The position numbers and the translations under genes are program-made. The notes below the pieces were generated by a model, which saw only the letters and a list, made by a program, of their open reading frames with translations, did not search any database and was not told the origin of the DNA. Shown in pieces: positions 1 through 13,108 of a stretch of DNA of 64,000 nt (positions within the stretch are counted from its first letter, which is position 1; every line of letters starts with the position of its first letter). The DNA comes from Nymphaea colorata (taxonomy: Eukaryota > Streptophyta > Magnoliopsida > Nymphaeales > Nymphaeaceae): assembly GCF_008831285.2 (NCBI RefSeq), contig NC_045147.1:22902981-22966980 (forward strand), written 5' to 3'.

Positions 1-830
1 TTGTCAAAGGAATTTAAAGCTCATGAAAATAACATGTTGCTTTAAACCTTGTCAAGATCTATGCATTTGCACTTTGATCAAGCTACCGTCGTTTAAGAAG
101 ATACTACTCAGAACAAAGGCATCATAAGGGCACAAAGGCACTTTAAAATAAATTAGAACTTTCATTAATGTGAGCCAAAAAAATTAATCAAAATGTATAT
201 AGCAGAACAGGCTGGCTGAGCATGCTAGTGTGGTCATGTCCTTGAAATAATTAATAGTTAATATACACAATGCAGTAGGATAACACCTGCAATTTCGGCT
301 GCAAAAAGGAAGTTTATTTGATTGATTGAATCATGTGGAGAGTAAATCGAAACGTTTGCTAGTCTATGTGATATTCAAAGGGTAGTTTTCTAAGGTAATA
401 TTTTTATTTTCTATTAATTTAACTCATCTGAAATTTTGTCTTCAAACATGTCTGTTGAAGCACAAAATATGATTCAGTCTACTTCATACCACAATGTTTG
501 TATCAGCTCTCTCATTTCTGTATTCTATTTCTTTGTATTTGCCTGTTCTAATCTCTTGTTATATTCCTTGCTTATGTTTGGTAGTTTGTTCTTCCAATTT
601 AGTTTGGTTAATGTCTGAATACATCTCTCTCTCTCTCACTCACTCACTCACTCTCTTGTTCGTGCAACTCGCTCTCTTGCTCGCTCGCTAAATAGTCCAC
701 TGAGCACGTCATTTTCCCAGCCTTCTGGACTAACATTGTCTCGCGGTAACCTTTTAGTCTTCATTTTCCTGTTGTCCTGAGTCAAAGCAGTGTCCTATGT
801 GACAAAGTGAGCTTTTGAGTAGACTTGCAG
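1..830 (+). other. SOQ1 intron sequence (5' part of gene lies off the window)
   Basis: No coding exon was found here. The first recognised SOQ1 exon opens at 831 after a pyrimidine-poor but usable acceptor ending TTGCAG. Its first codons match a point about three quarters into the known SOQ1 protein, so the preceding exon must lie left of base 1 and this stretch is intron. A CT/CACT-rich microsatellite lies at about 627-660. The short ORFs at 436-691 are AT-rich, resemble nothing known, and are treated as chance. Confidence 0.7.
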
Positions 831-3800
831 GAAATATATATTGCTGATAGTGAAAGCAGTTCCATCAGAGCGTTAGAGTTGAGAACTGGAGGGTCAAAGC
901 TGCTTGCTGGTGGTGATCCATTTTTTCCTGAAAACCTCTTTAAGGTAGCTCACGTTTAGTTTAAGCTTGTTTTACTTGATCCACTTTTTGCATCATGTTA
1001 GTTGATGGATGATAACAACAAAATATTTATGATGCACCACTACTCTTTGCATGCATTTCAGTTATCATCCATTATCCAACACAGCATTTCTTCTTGATGG
1101 AGTATAAATTTTCATCTTTTCTACTTTCTAGTTTGGAGACCAAGATGGTATAGGTTCGGAAGCACTTCTCCAGCATCCCCTAGGCATTTCCTGTGGACAG
1201 GATGGTCTAATTTATATTGCAGATTCTTACAATCACAAGGTATAGGATTATATCTTGAAATAATGGTGAATGATTTTTTTTTAATATTCGTGTTTGATCA
1301 TCTAATTTAGTTGAAAGGAATGCAATGCTTTTCTTAATTTGTTCAAGCAATTTATTGAAGGCATTTAGAAGTAAAAAAAAAAAAAAAGTTATGAAGCAAA
1401 TGAACATATGGCAACACTTTTATTGGTCATTTTACATCTAAAAGGCTCTTGCCTGATCCCATTATTTGGTCTTGCATTAATTTATTGGTGCATATTGAAG
1501 TTGATGTTAGTTTTTCTATTTAAGTCACTATTAGTATATTTTTTTTTGTTATATTTGGCAGATAAAAAGGTTGGACCCTTTCAAGAGACAAGTTGTCACA
1601 CTGGTAGGGACAGGTAATGCAGGCTTCAAGGATGGACCTGGCCGTTCTGCACAGGTTAGGAGCTGCTTTTTACGTGTTCAAATCTATTATATATTTGAAT
1701 GCGTCAATAAAACAGACATTTACTTAAAAGTAACATAAAAGTAACATAAAAGTTATCTGCTTGAGAAATAGTACGAACATATTGTGTGGAACCTTCAATG
1801 GAAGTTGTATATTAGACAAAAGTTTTTTCTTTCAGGATGACATTGCTCACAGTTATAGTACTGCTCTGCATGTTATCAGTTATCACACAGATTTTGAATT
1901 TTCTCAGCTATTAGTTTAGATTGTCCTTTTGATCATTGTACTTCATAATAATTTTGAACAATATTATGAGGGTACTCAGAATACCAAGAGATGTTGTGTC
2001 CTTGTCAATATTTATTTTTAGGTACTTCACAGTTTGTCATATGGATAAACAATATGAGATGTGATGTCTGTCCATGTTTGTAAGTTTAATAAAGTCTTTA
2101 CAAATCTTATCTTTCAGTATATTTCTCAATTCACATTAAAATATGCGTGGAACATGGACACTCAGCAGCAACCTATCATTTTTGAAAATCCAACTGTACA
2201 TTCTTACCTAGGACTTGTGTCATAATCTCATTCTATTGATTCAATGTGGCTTCCCGTTTAGAGTCTAGACAGAATTCTCCTATTCATGCTTGATAAATGA
2301 AGCTTATGTACACAGAAATTATAATGCTGATGATTAATTTGCTTCATATTTTGCAAAACATATTTGTCCAATTGACATGGTATTCCTTAGATATGGTTTT
2401 ACTGATATAGATGGGCATGGAATATGGAGCTGTTACGTAGAGCAACTGTTCAACTGCTTTTCGAAAATGGAAACTGACCCTTGATTTTGAAGAGAGCTTG
2501 CTTGGCAAGGAACATCTCAGGTCTGACTATGTGGTATTGACCTAATTGTGCACCGTTATTACTAACAAATAGACATAATTGGCATCAATTTTCAAAATTA
2601 AAGGGAAAAAGAACACATTCCACTAGTCACAGTTAGTTTTACAGCGGGTAGGTGCGAGCGATGGAACCTGGATCCTGCTGGATTGAGAAAAAATAATCTG
2701 TGTTCAGAACTTTTAAGAAGAGCCCCATGTCCCCTCCTTGCTCCCCACCCCCAAATAAAAACATCCATGCATAAATATGCACACACTTTTCAGAGAACAT
2801 GAATGGTCCTCCCTAGAAGAATTATCTGGTTCCTCACTGGTATCTGCACTAAATTTGAGCACATATTAGAAGCATTTTAGCGAATGTAACAATTGGATAT
2901 CTATGCCACCTTTATTTGTTCTGCTTAATTGTCTGAACAATGTGAATTTGTTTTGCAGCTTTCAGAGCCATCCGGGATTGTTGAAGTGGGAACAGGTGCT
3001 TATGCTAATTTAATCGTTATAGACTCTAGATTTAGGTTGAGTTGAGAGCTTGAGGCTTTAGCTATTCTACATAAAAAACTACCTTTAGAGAATCAGCAGT
3101 TTTCTCAACCGTGAAGCTAATGATGTTTATTGTGTTGTTTTAAAGTTTCGATTTCCATATGTTTTGTCTTCATTACCTAAAAGGAAAAATTGGAAAAAAG
3201 AAAAAAATAGAATAGTTTATATGAACCTTAGCCCTGAAAGAGATAAATGTTCGCAATCAATTATTCCAGTTAAAATATGAGCAGACATGTATTTTGTATG
3301 ATTCGTGTTAATGTTAAATTTGATGTTTGAATGAATTCTGTGAAAACTTGCAGTTTCTTTTCCAAAATGATCCATGATCATCCATCTCCTGGAGGCAACC
3401 ATGCTAGCAAGACTAGTTTTGCAACTTCCACATATTGTACCATAATTAGAAGAAAAGATAATAAAGTCTGTTTACACTTTCACCTTGAAATAGATGAGGT
3501 TCACATTCGTCCCAGGTGACTGCTCATTTTACAATACTTTAAATCATCCTTGTCAGGTGCATGTTTAATAGTTTTACATTTCCTTTCTAGGTATCATATA
3601 TTTTTACCTTGAAAGAGGCATGAACTAACTACTTGTCACAGGATTATCACGTATAGAGACCCAGTTGCATGGGATTCATAATGAAAATTCAATTTAAATG
3701 GTCTAGCGATTAACTTAGAATGTATTATGACGATGTTATTTTCCTGAGCTGAACTTGTTTGCCTATCTCTATATTTCCAGGTTTTGTTTTACTATAGGCA

Positions 3801-5928
3801 TTTTTCCTTTTTGTGTGCTTGCATGGAGGATCTAATTGTAGAAAGCAACTACCCACTCCAAAAATTCTTATTATTCTAAATTTTAACCAGAGATTTATGA
3901 ATTTTTGCAGGGAAGTTTCTTGTTGCGGATACAAATAACAGTCTCATCAGATGTCTTGATTTGAATGGAAAAGAACCCATTCTTCAGACGTTAGAGCTGA
4001 AGGGTGTCCAGCCACCGTCATCCAAACCGACATCGTTGAAGCGCTTAAGGAGACGGTCATCAGTTGACACACGTACAATTGCAGTGCAAAGCATCTCTTC
4101 CAAGGAAGGCAACCTTAAATTGAAGATATCAGTCCCACAAGGTTATCATTTCTCGAAGGTTTGATACCGAAAGGACTTCTCCTATGGATTGATTATATTT
4201 TTTTCCTGTCCGTTTTTGACCTATATTCACGGATCATGCAAAGAAGAGATAATTCTAAAAATTTCTGAGACATAAAAGCAGTTTGCTGTCTAAAATTTTG
4301 CATTACATGTTTGTAAGTCTTAACCCTGTGGACCAGTACATATAGGAGCTCCTGAGAACTTTTCTAAGCAGGGCATTATAGAAAAATCTGAACATAGACA
4401 TTACGCGCCATGTTTATTTTATATTTTTGGTCCAGAATAGGTTGGCCCATAGACACGGCATTCCATTTTATTTTTGCCAAGCATGATAACTTGACTATTG
4501 CTTTCATGTATAAGTTGGTCTCGTTCTTGCTGATTGAAGGAAGCACGCAGTAAGTTTGAAGTGGATGTGGAGCCTGAAGATGCCTTAGTGGTAGAACCGC
4601 TGGAAGGATTTCTCAGCCAAGAAGGATATGCGTCACTATCCTTCAAGAGAGCGTTGGTTTCACCAGCTAAAGCAAGGGTAATCTGCAAGGTGTGTTTTTC
4701 TAGGGAAATTTCTGGTAGCAATACCAAACATGCACTTTTGCCCTACTTCCATCGTAAGCACTTCGTATAGTTAGTATTTTCAATTTTCACACGATTACAT
4801 GACTTTGACATCTATGAACTGATCTTTGCTTTCGGATCACCCCTTAGAAGGCCTAGCAGCATACAGGTGGGATACAGTAGCTTGTTAGCGAAATCAATCA
4901 AATGGAATAAATTTGCTGTTGTTGGGAATCTCTTGCGACGTTAAAAGCTTGTGGGCAGAAGTTCCTTTTCCTTGGGAAAATCTTGGAATGGCTTGAGACA
5001 TACACACACGAACACACAGACATTTCACACACACACACACAGTCACACACACACATACATATATATACATATATATGTTCTTGAGGATCTACCAACCCTA
5101 GGGTGGGGGAGTATCGTTGTGTAGACGGGAAAAACGGAGAGAAAAATTAAGCCAGAGAGAAAAGAGGGGGTGAAAAAACCGGGGCTGGTTAAACTTGTTC
5201 TTCATACACACATACCGTATGTTGAACTTATTCTTTAGGCACACACTATACATGCATATGAATGCATGTATGTTGGCTGGGGCAAGTCAGGATCTAGTTT
5301 TCTACCAAAGTCGCATGACCTTGAACTCCCATTAGGGTTGCCACCGACACATTTTGCTGGTCTTTTTGTCAAGAATATGTGAAATAATATGCCCTTACTG
5401 ACGGTGCACGGGAAAGTGGTGTTCCCCGCTCCGACAGTGTGCCTGAAACCTTATGCCATGATACCAAATGTTTTGGCTTTCAAAATTCAGTTTGTAACCC
5501 ATGGCTTTGAAAAAAGTACTTTTTGATGACTTACTGCATTTCATTACGTGAGAAGTGAAATATCTTCTTGCATCTGGAGATCTTGGCTCCGGACACTCAC
5601 CGTGTATTTTCTCTTTGTTCATCTCCTCTGATTGAGGACTATGTGGTTGAGTATCTATTTCTTTTTCCTGACAAGTGTTCAAGGGCTCATTGAATTAAAC
5701 AAGTTTCTGATTGATTAAAGCTATTATTGTACCATGGTGATGAATCAGACACTTATAAGCTTGCAGGTTTACTTCTGCAAAGAGGATGAGGTTTGCTTAT
5801 ACCAGTCAGTTACCTTTGAAGTACCCTTTGAAAGCGTGACAGAGGGCCCTAATGCAGAAGCAACGCTGTCCACGACTGTAAAGCCAAGGTCCTCATCAGG
5901 TAGCCTGCAACCAGCATTCGCAAGTTGA
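831..5928 (+). CDS. SOQ1: SUPPRESSOR OF QUENCHING 1 (SOQ1), 3' portion, seven exons
   Basis: SOQ1 is a thylakoid protein with HAD, thioredoxin-like and NHL domains that suppresses slow photoprotective quenching of light harvesting. Seven in-phase exons give the last 303 residues: 831-944, 1132-1239, 1562-1654, 2959-2995, 3911-4158, 4540-4689 and 5767-5928. All introns are GT-AG. Visible signatures are an IADSESSSIRAL segment, the NHL-like units LLQHPLGISCGQDG and LSEPSGIVEVGTG, then FLVADTNNSLIR. A conserved C-terminal beta-rich tail follows (LKGVQPP, KISVPQGYHFSK, VYFCKEDEVCLYQS). The known protein is about 1,050 residues, so roughly 750 residues, including the HAD and thioredoxin parts, lie off the window. 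The unit is interrupted only by introns, and every exon is open. Identification rests on recalled family motifs and is strong. Confidence 0.93.
4990..5075. repeat. (CA)n/(TA)n microsatellite in the last SOQ1 intron
   Basis: Imperfect CA runs, then alternating TA/CA, lie in the intron between the last two SOQ1 exons. This is simple sequence with no coding content. Confidence 0.9.
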
Positions 5929-6133
5929 TTCAATTCCACATTTATTATAGTCTTATTTGTGACATTTTTCTCTGAAACTTAAAACATAATATAATGAAAC
6001 TCGAAACCTACCTCACGGAAGAACTGTATATAACATAAGGGGATCAAAAGGTCCAAGTTGCTTATTTGTATATAGCATGTGTCATGCAAATTTCGCTTAC
6101 GGTACTTTTGGTAGTCGTAGTTGGAGAGAGAAA

Positions 6134-6172
6134 GGGGGGGGGGGGGGGGGGGGGAGAGAGAGAGAGAGAGAG
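6134..6172 (+). repeat. 21-base G run followed by (GA)n
   Basis: An uninterrupted run of 21 G (6134-6154) passes straight into about nine AG units. Such a run could form G-quadruplexes and is also prone to length errors in sequencing and assembly. Confidence 0.9.
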
Positions 6173-8710
6173 ATGGGCCTGCAGCACAGGAACAATGAGG
6201 ATGAGAAAAGATGAGTTACCACGTGACCTTCTGATTCATTGCTGCATTCTGGTTTTGGTATAGTAGAGATTGGTGGCTACGTTGGGGCAATTCGCTGAGG
6301 CGCGCGATAAAAGTTCGCATCGTGATAAAAGCAGGTATAACTCTCTCCATACCAGTTCTGGAACCCTCAACCCTGTACGGCTGTACCATTAGTTATGCTC
6401 GAAATCCTCGACTCAAGCTCGACTCGTCTGTTAAATCCGGAGTTCGACTAAAAAAAATTAACATATATAATTTCATATTCTTTAGTTCATAAACATATGA
6501 AGTTCATAATCTATGTTCTCAACGTACGCATGCAACAAATGTGTCCTCAAATTCCTATTCGTATTTGTGCAAAATGCTTGCTGAATTTGTACACATATAT
6601 TTATAAGTAATTGGATCCTCTTTTTCTTTACCAAACTCGACTGATCAGGTCTATATTCACATTATCAAACCGGCTTAAGAAATCTCTTCAACTTCCTTGC
6701 TTAACGAAACTGACACTGTTGTACAGCTTAATCAGTACGTAGTAAGTTTGGCCTGTAAGATTATATCTTTCAACATCGTCTCACTTTTTCTATTTTACTG
6801 TTTGAAGTAAGGCAAAAATCAACATCAAAGTCAAGACATGTAGGCTGATAGTCCATATTTGTCATACCCTATCATTTATTTGCTGAAAAAAAAAAGTGTA
6901 ATAAAGTCTCCCCTAAACCATGTCACAGACACTTTGCCTACACAAACAGATGTGGAATCACAAAACCCTAAATTTTCTAATGAATTTCAAGTTATATTGC
7001 TTCTGTCGTGTACGTATATATGTAATCTTGGACGACTTCAGCTTGAGGTGGGGGTGTCATCTCGTTAGGCTCGAGTAGACTCATACTTCTTCCAATGGTA
7101 ATATAACCAACCTTGTTGGTTTAGTTGTTATCTCATTTGTCACTTTTCAAAGTGAGGTTCTTTTAAATTTTCTTGTTCTCTTATTTATTCTAAAACATTT
7201 TTTTAAATTAAGTTCAGCCGAGGCAAGCTCGAGCTCAAGCCCAAGCCTGTTAAAGCCTAGTCTTTCAAGACTTGAGTTCAGTTTGAGCTGGCCCAGTTGC
7301 GTTTGGTTCGTGAATGCCTTGATGGTAAGTGGGAAGAGTCGAATGTAAAGAATGGCGAGTTGAAGACCTAGATCAAATCTGAACCCTATCATTTTATTGT
7401 CTGATTTCTTTCATAGCATGTCTTACTCGTGGTCATGACTTGCCTTTAATTTGTTAAAAAAAAAAAAGCAAAACTAGTTGTAAACTACTATAGAGATTTA
7501 TGGTTGGTCCATGTCAGCAATCTTGTGCTGACATGGCATCGAATGGTTTTTCTCAGTAAAGAGAAACATAAGGTGATAGATGTAGTTAGAGATGTCAATA
7601 CATTGGATTTGGATTCAACTGATAATTTTGTGGTCGTACGCACCAAATATAATATGTTGGATTATTAATGGTATAACTTCTTAAAAGCTCTCTAATACAA
7701 CTAACGTATCAACAGAAAGTCCTTACTTTTTCTTTTCTGTCCATTGTTGAACCCCTATAGGCTATATAGTAAAGAGGAAGAAAAAACGAGAGCCTAAAGG
7801 AGCTATAAAAGATGATGAGGGTACGAAAAAGTTTATAAAAAAGACCTTCAAAGTTCAAACTCTTTGTTTGGGTTGTTCTTACTATCCAAATGGGGTTTTG
7901 GATTTGATATGGCTGTGAATTTAAAAATGAGTTTGGATTTGATTTGGTTGTTAATTTAGGTCAAAGTTGATTGTGAACCTAAAATTTGGATTTGTATATG
8001 GTATAGGCTTTTGTATTTGAGACTTTGAACCCATATGTAAACATATGATAAGGTAAAGGGTGCATTTGATTTGAAACCGACGGTATACGTCCCTAGGTTC
8101 GGCCACGTTGTTTTAGTTTGTCATCTTCCCGACACTATAAGGATCTGAGCCATCGTTGAATGTATCCTTCGGACTAAGGATGGCAAAACCCTATTCTCAA
8201 CACGTTCCAAAGAAATTTGGACTTATGATAGATTTCTACTGGTTCGGAGCATTGGTTTGGGTACATTTCATTATTTAGGAAGAGAAGAGCTTGTTCTAAA
8301 ACGGCCCTAAAACGAAATGCTCATTCTTTCAAGAACAGCATTAGCTTGGTAATTGGTTAGCAATTCGAATAAACCATTTAAAGAGGTGTTCAGATAACGC
8401 CAAACACATATCTAAGAGCGTGAATGAGCATCGAGATTAGTTGGAAAAGCCTTACCTTGCTGCTAAACTCATGTTTCTGTCATGCGTCATGCAGACTGGC
8501 ATGAACACACCATAAGTAGGCATTGCTTTTGTTGCCATCAGACGAATAAATAAGGCACTATTCGTACCCCACATGTGCGACATTGGAGCAGGAGGATGCA
8601 CGCATTCAGTTACTGAGGCATCCTGGAAGGTGACAAACAACCATTTAATAAAGTTGGCACCGCTACGGGCCAGGCTTGTTCGGACCGAAAAATACTGTGG
8701 TGGATCTACC

Positions 8711-8804
8711 ATGTCCGATGAAAGATATCGAGTGAACATAATTAAACACATAAAATTATGTCCGATGCAACATATCCGCAAGTGAACGTAACTAAACACA
8801 CTGT
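8711..8804. repeat. 47-bp tandem duplication, two diverged copies
   Basis: A unit beginning ATGTCCGATG at 8711 recurs at 8758. Both copies run on through AGTGAAC and TAAACACA with a few substitutions. No gene is associated with it. Confidence 0.7.
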
Positions 8805-8899
8805 CAATGTGCTTATGTATTTTTGTAGAATAAATGTCTGGTTATGCCAATGCCTAGCGTAACAGATACGCTCATTCCGATGCTTTAGCTTTTTTTTTT

Positions 8900-9560
8900 T
8901 TTTGGGGAAAAAAAAAGTTGTGGTCGCCCTCCAACCATGCAGGGAGCACTGCGTGTGGGGCCGTCCCCTTCATGGCATCGATATGGGCGTCGCGGATCGC
9001 TTTAAAGATTTTTTTTTTTTTGCCTGGTGGGATGGTTGGGCGAGGCATCACCTGCAGGTCGTCGGCGATCCATCACTGAGCCGTTTCGACGGTATTGAAC
9101 AAAAATTTAAGGTAAACTTTTTTGTTGGGGGAAAGCCATCGCCACCTGCTTTCTTTTTTCAGCCGTCGCCGCCTCCGATGCTGTTGGAGATGGCCTGGTG
9201 GGGCATCGCCGGTGGTCTTGGTGGTCTTAGGCCACTGGCTATGTCTCGCCGGACTGTAGCTGGCAGCATCGTGGGGTGGCGACCCCTCCCCGATAAAGAA
9301 AGGCAAATATTTTTGAGGGGAAGGCAATCGGCTGCCCTTCGTGGTGCCGACAATGTCTCGTGGAGTGTCCTTCATGGTTATTGGCTTTGAAACTACGGCG
9401 TATTTGTCTTGGGCCACCGGCCGGACTGTACCCGTCAGCATCGTGGGGTGGTGACCGTCTCCCCCGCTGTAAAAAGGGGCAAATCCTTTTATGCAGGAGA
9501 AGCCGTCGGCTGATCTCCTCCTAGTGCCGGCAGCGTCCGCAGCGTCCTCAACGGTTATTA
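8900..9560. repeat. GC-rich block with about 172-bp diverged tandem units
   Basis: Base composition changes sharply to GC-rich between poly-T tracts (about 8890 and 9010) and the AT-rich sequence after 9560. The motif CCGGACTGTA followed by CAGCATCGTGGGGTGG occurs at 9249 and again at 9421. Similar trailing words (GGCAAAT, GTCGGCTG/ATCGGCTG, GTTATT) keep the same spacing. This looks like a degraded transposable or satellite-like unit. Long overlapping ORFs here follow from high GC content and have no recognisable domain. Confidence 0.55.
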
Positions 9561-11507
9561 GCTCTTAAAATAAGTTTCATTTAGCGAGAAATGCTCAATT
9601 GTTCTACAATCTCCGCCTTAAAACAGGACGAGCAATGAATCCAGAGACTTTAAAAAGCATCAGCAGTAACATAGATCGTCATATTAGTAGATTAAACCAT
9701 GCAGAAGCGACAGCATGCCGGACCAGAAGTACTAAAAATCTATCCATGTTTCATCGACTTTAGAGAAAATAATGGTTTAATTCTATAAAAAAATGTAATA
9801 ACCGTCGTGGCCAACTTTGTCAGGCTGGGCTCAGAGTTTTTTCCATTTTCTCTGTTTTTTTTTTGGTTTTAGAGATTGATAAGTTCAAAATATTCCACAT
9901 TTTAGGTAAATCGTCCTTCTATGTTCTTTCAGAAAGCCGAAAGGAAAACATCTATCCTCCCGTCCATGAGAGCAGGTCTTCCTAAAATTTTTACAAGTTC
10001 TTCCCCGACTCCGAGAGGTAAGGAGTGATCTCTCCAAAACCTTTCTACCATTGCTCAACTATTCTCACTTTCTCAGCTTACGTAAGGGGCTTCTATAAAT
10101 TAGTGTTAAGAAAGAAACCCTCTCCGTCACATATATCAACAACCAAAAAGAAAAGAAGAAGAAAGCATACCAGAGCATAAAGATTTTCATGGTTTGGAAA
10201 GTCTAAAGTCTTCTTCCGTGACGTCTAAAGGCGCACCGAGTTTCTAGTTTCTACCATTCGAACAAGATAAACATAAGAGATGCTGGCTCTCGTTTAACAA
10301 GGAGTCCAAGGCAACACCATAAAAAGAGAAAATTACAATAAAATCTATAATCTACAACTTTTGTCTGCCCTGTAAAATTGTGACCCTGATCTCCACGCTT
10401 AAACGATTATTTTCTGAACGTTCTACTCATTACACAGTGGAAATCCTTAAATAGCTTCCCACGACCAATGGATTCAAAGCTAGAGAGAGCAGCTGGTTCC
10501 TGATTAGTCTTTTGAGAAAACATCGACTCAGAGAGGTTATTGAGGGTCGGCGCCTTCCTTATCACGAATTTCGAACACAGCTGCATCATCTAAATTGTCT
10601 CTCTTTTCACAGCAATTCCCCTGCATACGAAGTTCTGGCCCTGTTGTTTAAGAATTGTTTGAAGATCTCTCTCCCATGCTAGTTTTCTCTGTGACTCCCA
10701 GCTCATTAGTTTGTCTCTTGTACAGTGCTTTCTGAATCAATTTTGCTGTAATTTTCTCATAAGTAACAAGGTTAGGAGGCCTTTCCCCTGCCTGCAGTGT
10801 TGTTGCGGAACTAGGCAATCGAAGACTCTAACCAAGAACACATCTTTTGATAAAATTCGGGAACAACGGCAGCTGGTAAGATGATTGACTATAAAATTCA
10901 CCAATCGTTTCACGTTTCACATGGTTCTAAGAATCGACGAGCACCAATGTCGAAGCCATCGAAGAGAAAAGATCTTGCTGCTAGAACCTAAGATAAAAAA
11001 GAAAAAGGAGGAGAGGTACGGGAGGGAGGGCCGGGGCCCTGCCTTCAAACGCCAGGTGGCCTGACGAGTACGCTCCCACATGTTCCTGTTTATCGAAAGA
11101 GACAACCTCACCTCACCGTCACCGGGGAGCGGTTGAAGCCACCGTTGCCCTTTCTTCCATCCGAAGGGTTGTTCCGGTCATTTCTTGGTAACGGGAAAAT
11201 GAAGAGGAAGGAATTCACAACAATCCCGTCTTAATTCCACTTACGAAATATTTTTCTGTTATATTTTAATGGGGAATGGGGCCCGGACCAGCTACTTTCC
11301 AGCTCTTCCGCGGGCCCAGCCGCAGAAAAATCGTAAAGCATACGACGATCCGACTAGCAAGGGAGTCATTATATAAGGTCCTTGAATATGTATATTTATT
11401 TTATTGGATCACACACTTGGTCCTGATATGGATCTAGTTGTATGCAGGCTTTACAAGATTCAACTTCAAGATGGAAAGTAGACAGCCCAAGCTTTTCATT
11501 ACCATGG

Positions 11508-11514
<7 letters not shown>

Positions 11515-11551
<37 letters not shown>
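11515..11551. repeat. (GA)n microsatellite
   Basis: A nearly uninterrupted GA run about 1 kb upstream of the AIF-type bHLH gene. Confidence 0.9.
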
Positions 11552-11555
<4 letters not shown>

Positions 11556-11971
11556 TCGTTATGGTTTTTGAATAGATAAATATTTGTTTTGATGTAGCTT
11601 TCTGTATGTCACAAATTCGACCTTTCAAGATGAAAATTGACAACCCACAAGTTTCACTAGCATTTTGATAGATAGTTTATAATGTCACAAAAACATGATG
11701 GTAGAGTCAACTGCAAGCCTTTAATGCAAAAAAAAGCTGTTAAACATAGCACATGAAGCGTTGGCTTCTGGCATTATTTAATTATTTACACAGTAGAAGT
11801 GCATAACCATGTAACTTAAGCAACTATAGTCTTCTCTTTTTTCTAGCAGTTCTAAGGATATCTAGTATCAACAGGAAGAGGACAGGGAGAATGAGTGGTG
11901 TTTCCCACGTTTTTGCTGTACCGCAAAAGTAAAGAGCAGTTATTTATTTCATTTGATTTAATGCCATAAAT

Positions 11972-12071
<100 letters not shown>

Positions 12072-12162
12072 ACCTGGGCGACGGAAAAATTATTCTCATT
12101 TAATGTGAATTTGAGAGAGACACGTGTATCTTAGTGATTCCTGTAGAACCTGTACATTGTGT

Positions 12163-12202
12163 CTGAGAGAGAGAGATGGAGAGGAAGAGAGAGAGAGAGG
12201 AG
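12163..12202 (+). promoter_or_regulatory. GA-rich tract in the probable 5' UTR/promoter of the AIF-type gene
   Basis: Interrupted GAGAGA runs lie about 360 bp upstream of the ATG at 12560. In plants, GA/CT tracts near transcription starts can bind BPC (GAGA-binding) proteins. Here only the sequence is visible and the regulatory role is inferred. Confidence 0.4.
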
Positions 12203-12559
12203 TCGGTCTATATTATCCTGCTCATTGGAGGTTCTTCAAGCGTATTTCATTGTCGTCTTTCCTCTTCCCTCCCTTGGAGAGAAAGGAAACGCTCAAAGGT
12301 GCTTTTTCTTTTCCTTCCTCCGTCCGATTCAGAGATCGCGTGTTTCTTCTATAACCCAATGAGGTTCTTCCTCCGCTCCTTCTCCTTCCCTTCGCCTTCC
12401 CACCGGACTTCCTCTCCTCCGTGTTCTCTTTCATGACTCCCGTTTGGATGTGGGGATTTTCCTTTTTCCTATCTGATCCTGTTTTAGAACCTCAAAATCT
12501 CCAGATTTTATAAATGCAATAGGATTCCTATTTCTCCGTCTGCTTCTTCTGCCCCAGAA

Positions 12560-13108
12560 ATGGACTCCGTCGCACAGAAACTGCAGACTAAGTGGAAAAC
12601 TGGATCTCAGCATCGGAATTACGCTTGCAAATTGGTGAAGGCGCTCCGCCATATCCGGAGGAGTGCCTCCGCTGCGCCGCCATATCGAGCTTTCCGGGAA
12701 ACCGCCGACCGGACGCTTGCCATTGCTGCGAAGGGCCGGACGCGGTGGAGCCGAGCTATCCTGCGCCGAGCCGCCAACCTCAACATCACAAGGAAAGCGA
12801 GAATGAATCACGCCCGAGCCCGCTCGAGTTGGAGCCATAAGATGATCGGCCTCCGTCGAGCCGACACCAAGAAGCCGATGCTCCACCGGCGTCTTCAGAC
12901 ACTCGGACGGCTCGTGCCCGGCTGTCGGAAATTGCCACTTCCGGCGATCTTGGACGAAGCGAGCGACTACATTGCAGCTCTTGAGATGCAGGTGAAGGCC
13001 ATGAGAGCCATCGCTGGGCTTCTTTCAACGGCAGCAGTAGCTGAGGTAGATCACCCCGAGCCCGTCTCAGGGCCACTGAGATTTAATGGCGAAGGTCTCA
13101 GTCCCTGA
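12560..13108 (+). CDS. AIF-type atypical bHLH regulator (bHLH147-150-like), single exon
   Basis: This is an intronless 182-residue protein starting at ATG 12560 (context GAAATGGAC). Residues 43-72 carry the AIF-family signature RETADRTLAIAAKGRT then WSRAIL. Residues about 106-153 form an HLH with LGRLVPGCRK, then DEASDYIAALEMQVKAMRAI. The stretch between has scattered Arg/Lys but not the canonical E-box-reading H-E-R basic triad, as expected for this group. In Arabidopsis, AIF proteins are nuclear growth repressors that dimerise with other atypical HLH proteins in brassinosteroid responses. The opposite-strand ORFs of 96-151 codons overlap it in GC-rich sequence and are shadows. A closely related HLH gene lies about 13.4 kb downstream. 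Assignment to the AIF clade is strong, but orthology to a single Arabidopsis member cannot be settled by eye. Confidence 0.9.
   Translation: MDSVAQKLQTKWKTGSQHRNYACKLVKALRHIRRSASAAPPYRAFRETADRTLAIAAKGRTRWSRAILRRAANLNITRKARMNHARARSSWSHKMIGLRRADTKKPMLHRRLQTLGRLVPGCRKLPLPAILDEASDYIAALEMQVKAMRAIAGLLSTAAVAEVDHPEPVSGPLRFNGEGLSP

Noticed and set aside
8902-9441. 162- and 122-codon opposing ORFs at 9 kb
   Set aside because: Both lie in the GC-rich repeated block, overlap each other and match no family.
12431-13076. Minus-strand ORFs of 96-151 codons over the AIF-type gene
   Set aside because: They are antisense shadows of a GC-rich coding exon; the sense frame carries the recognised AIF and HLH motifs.
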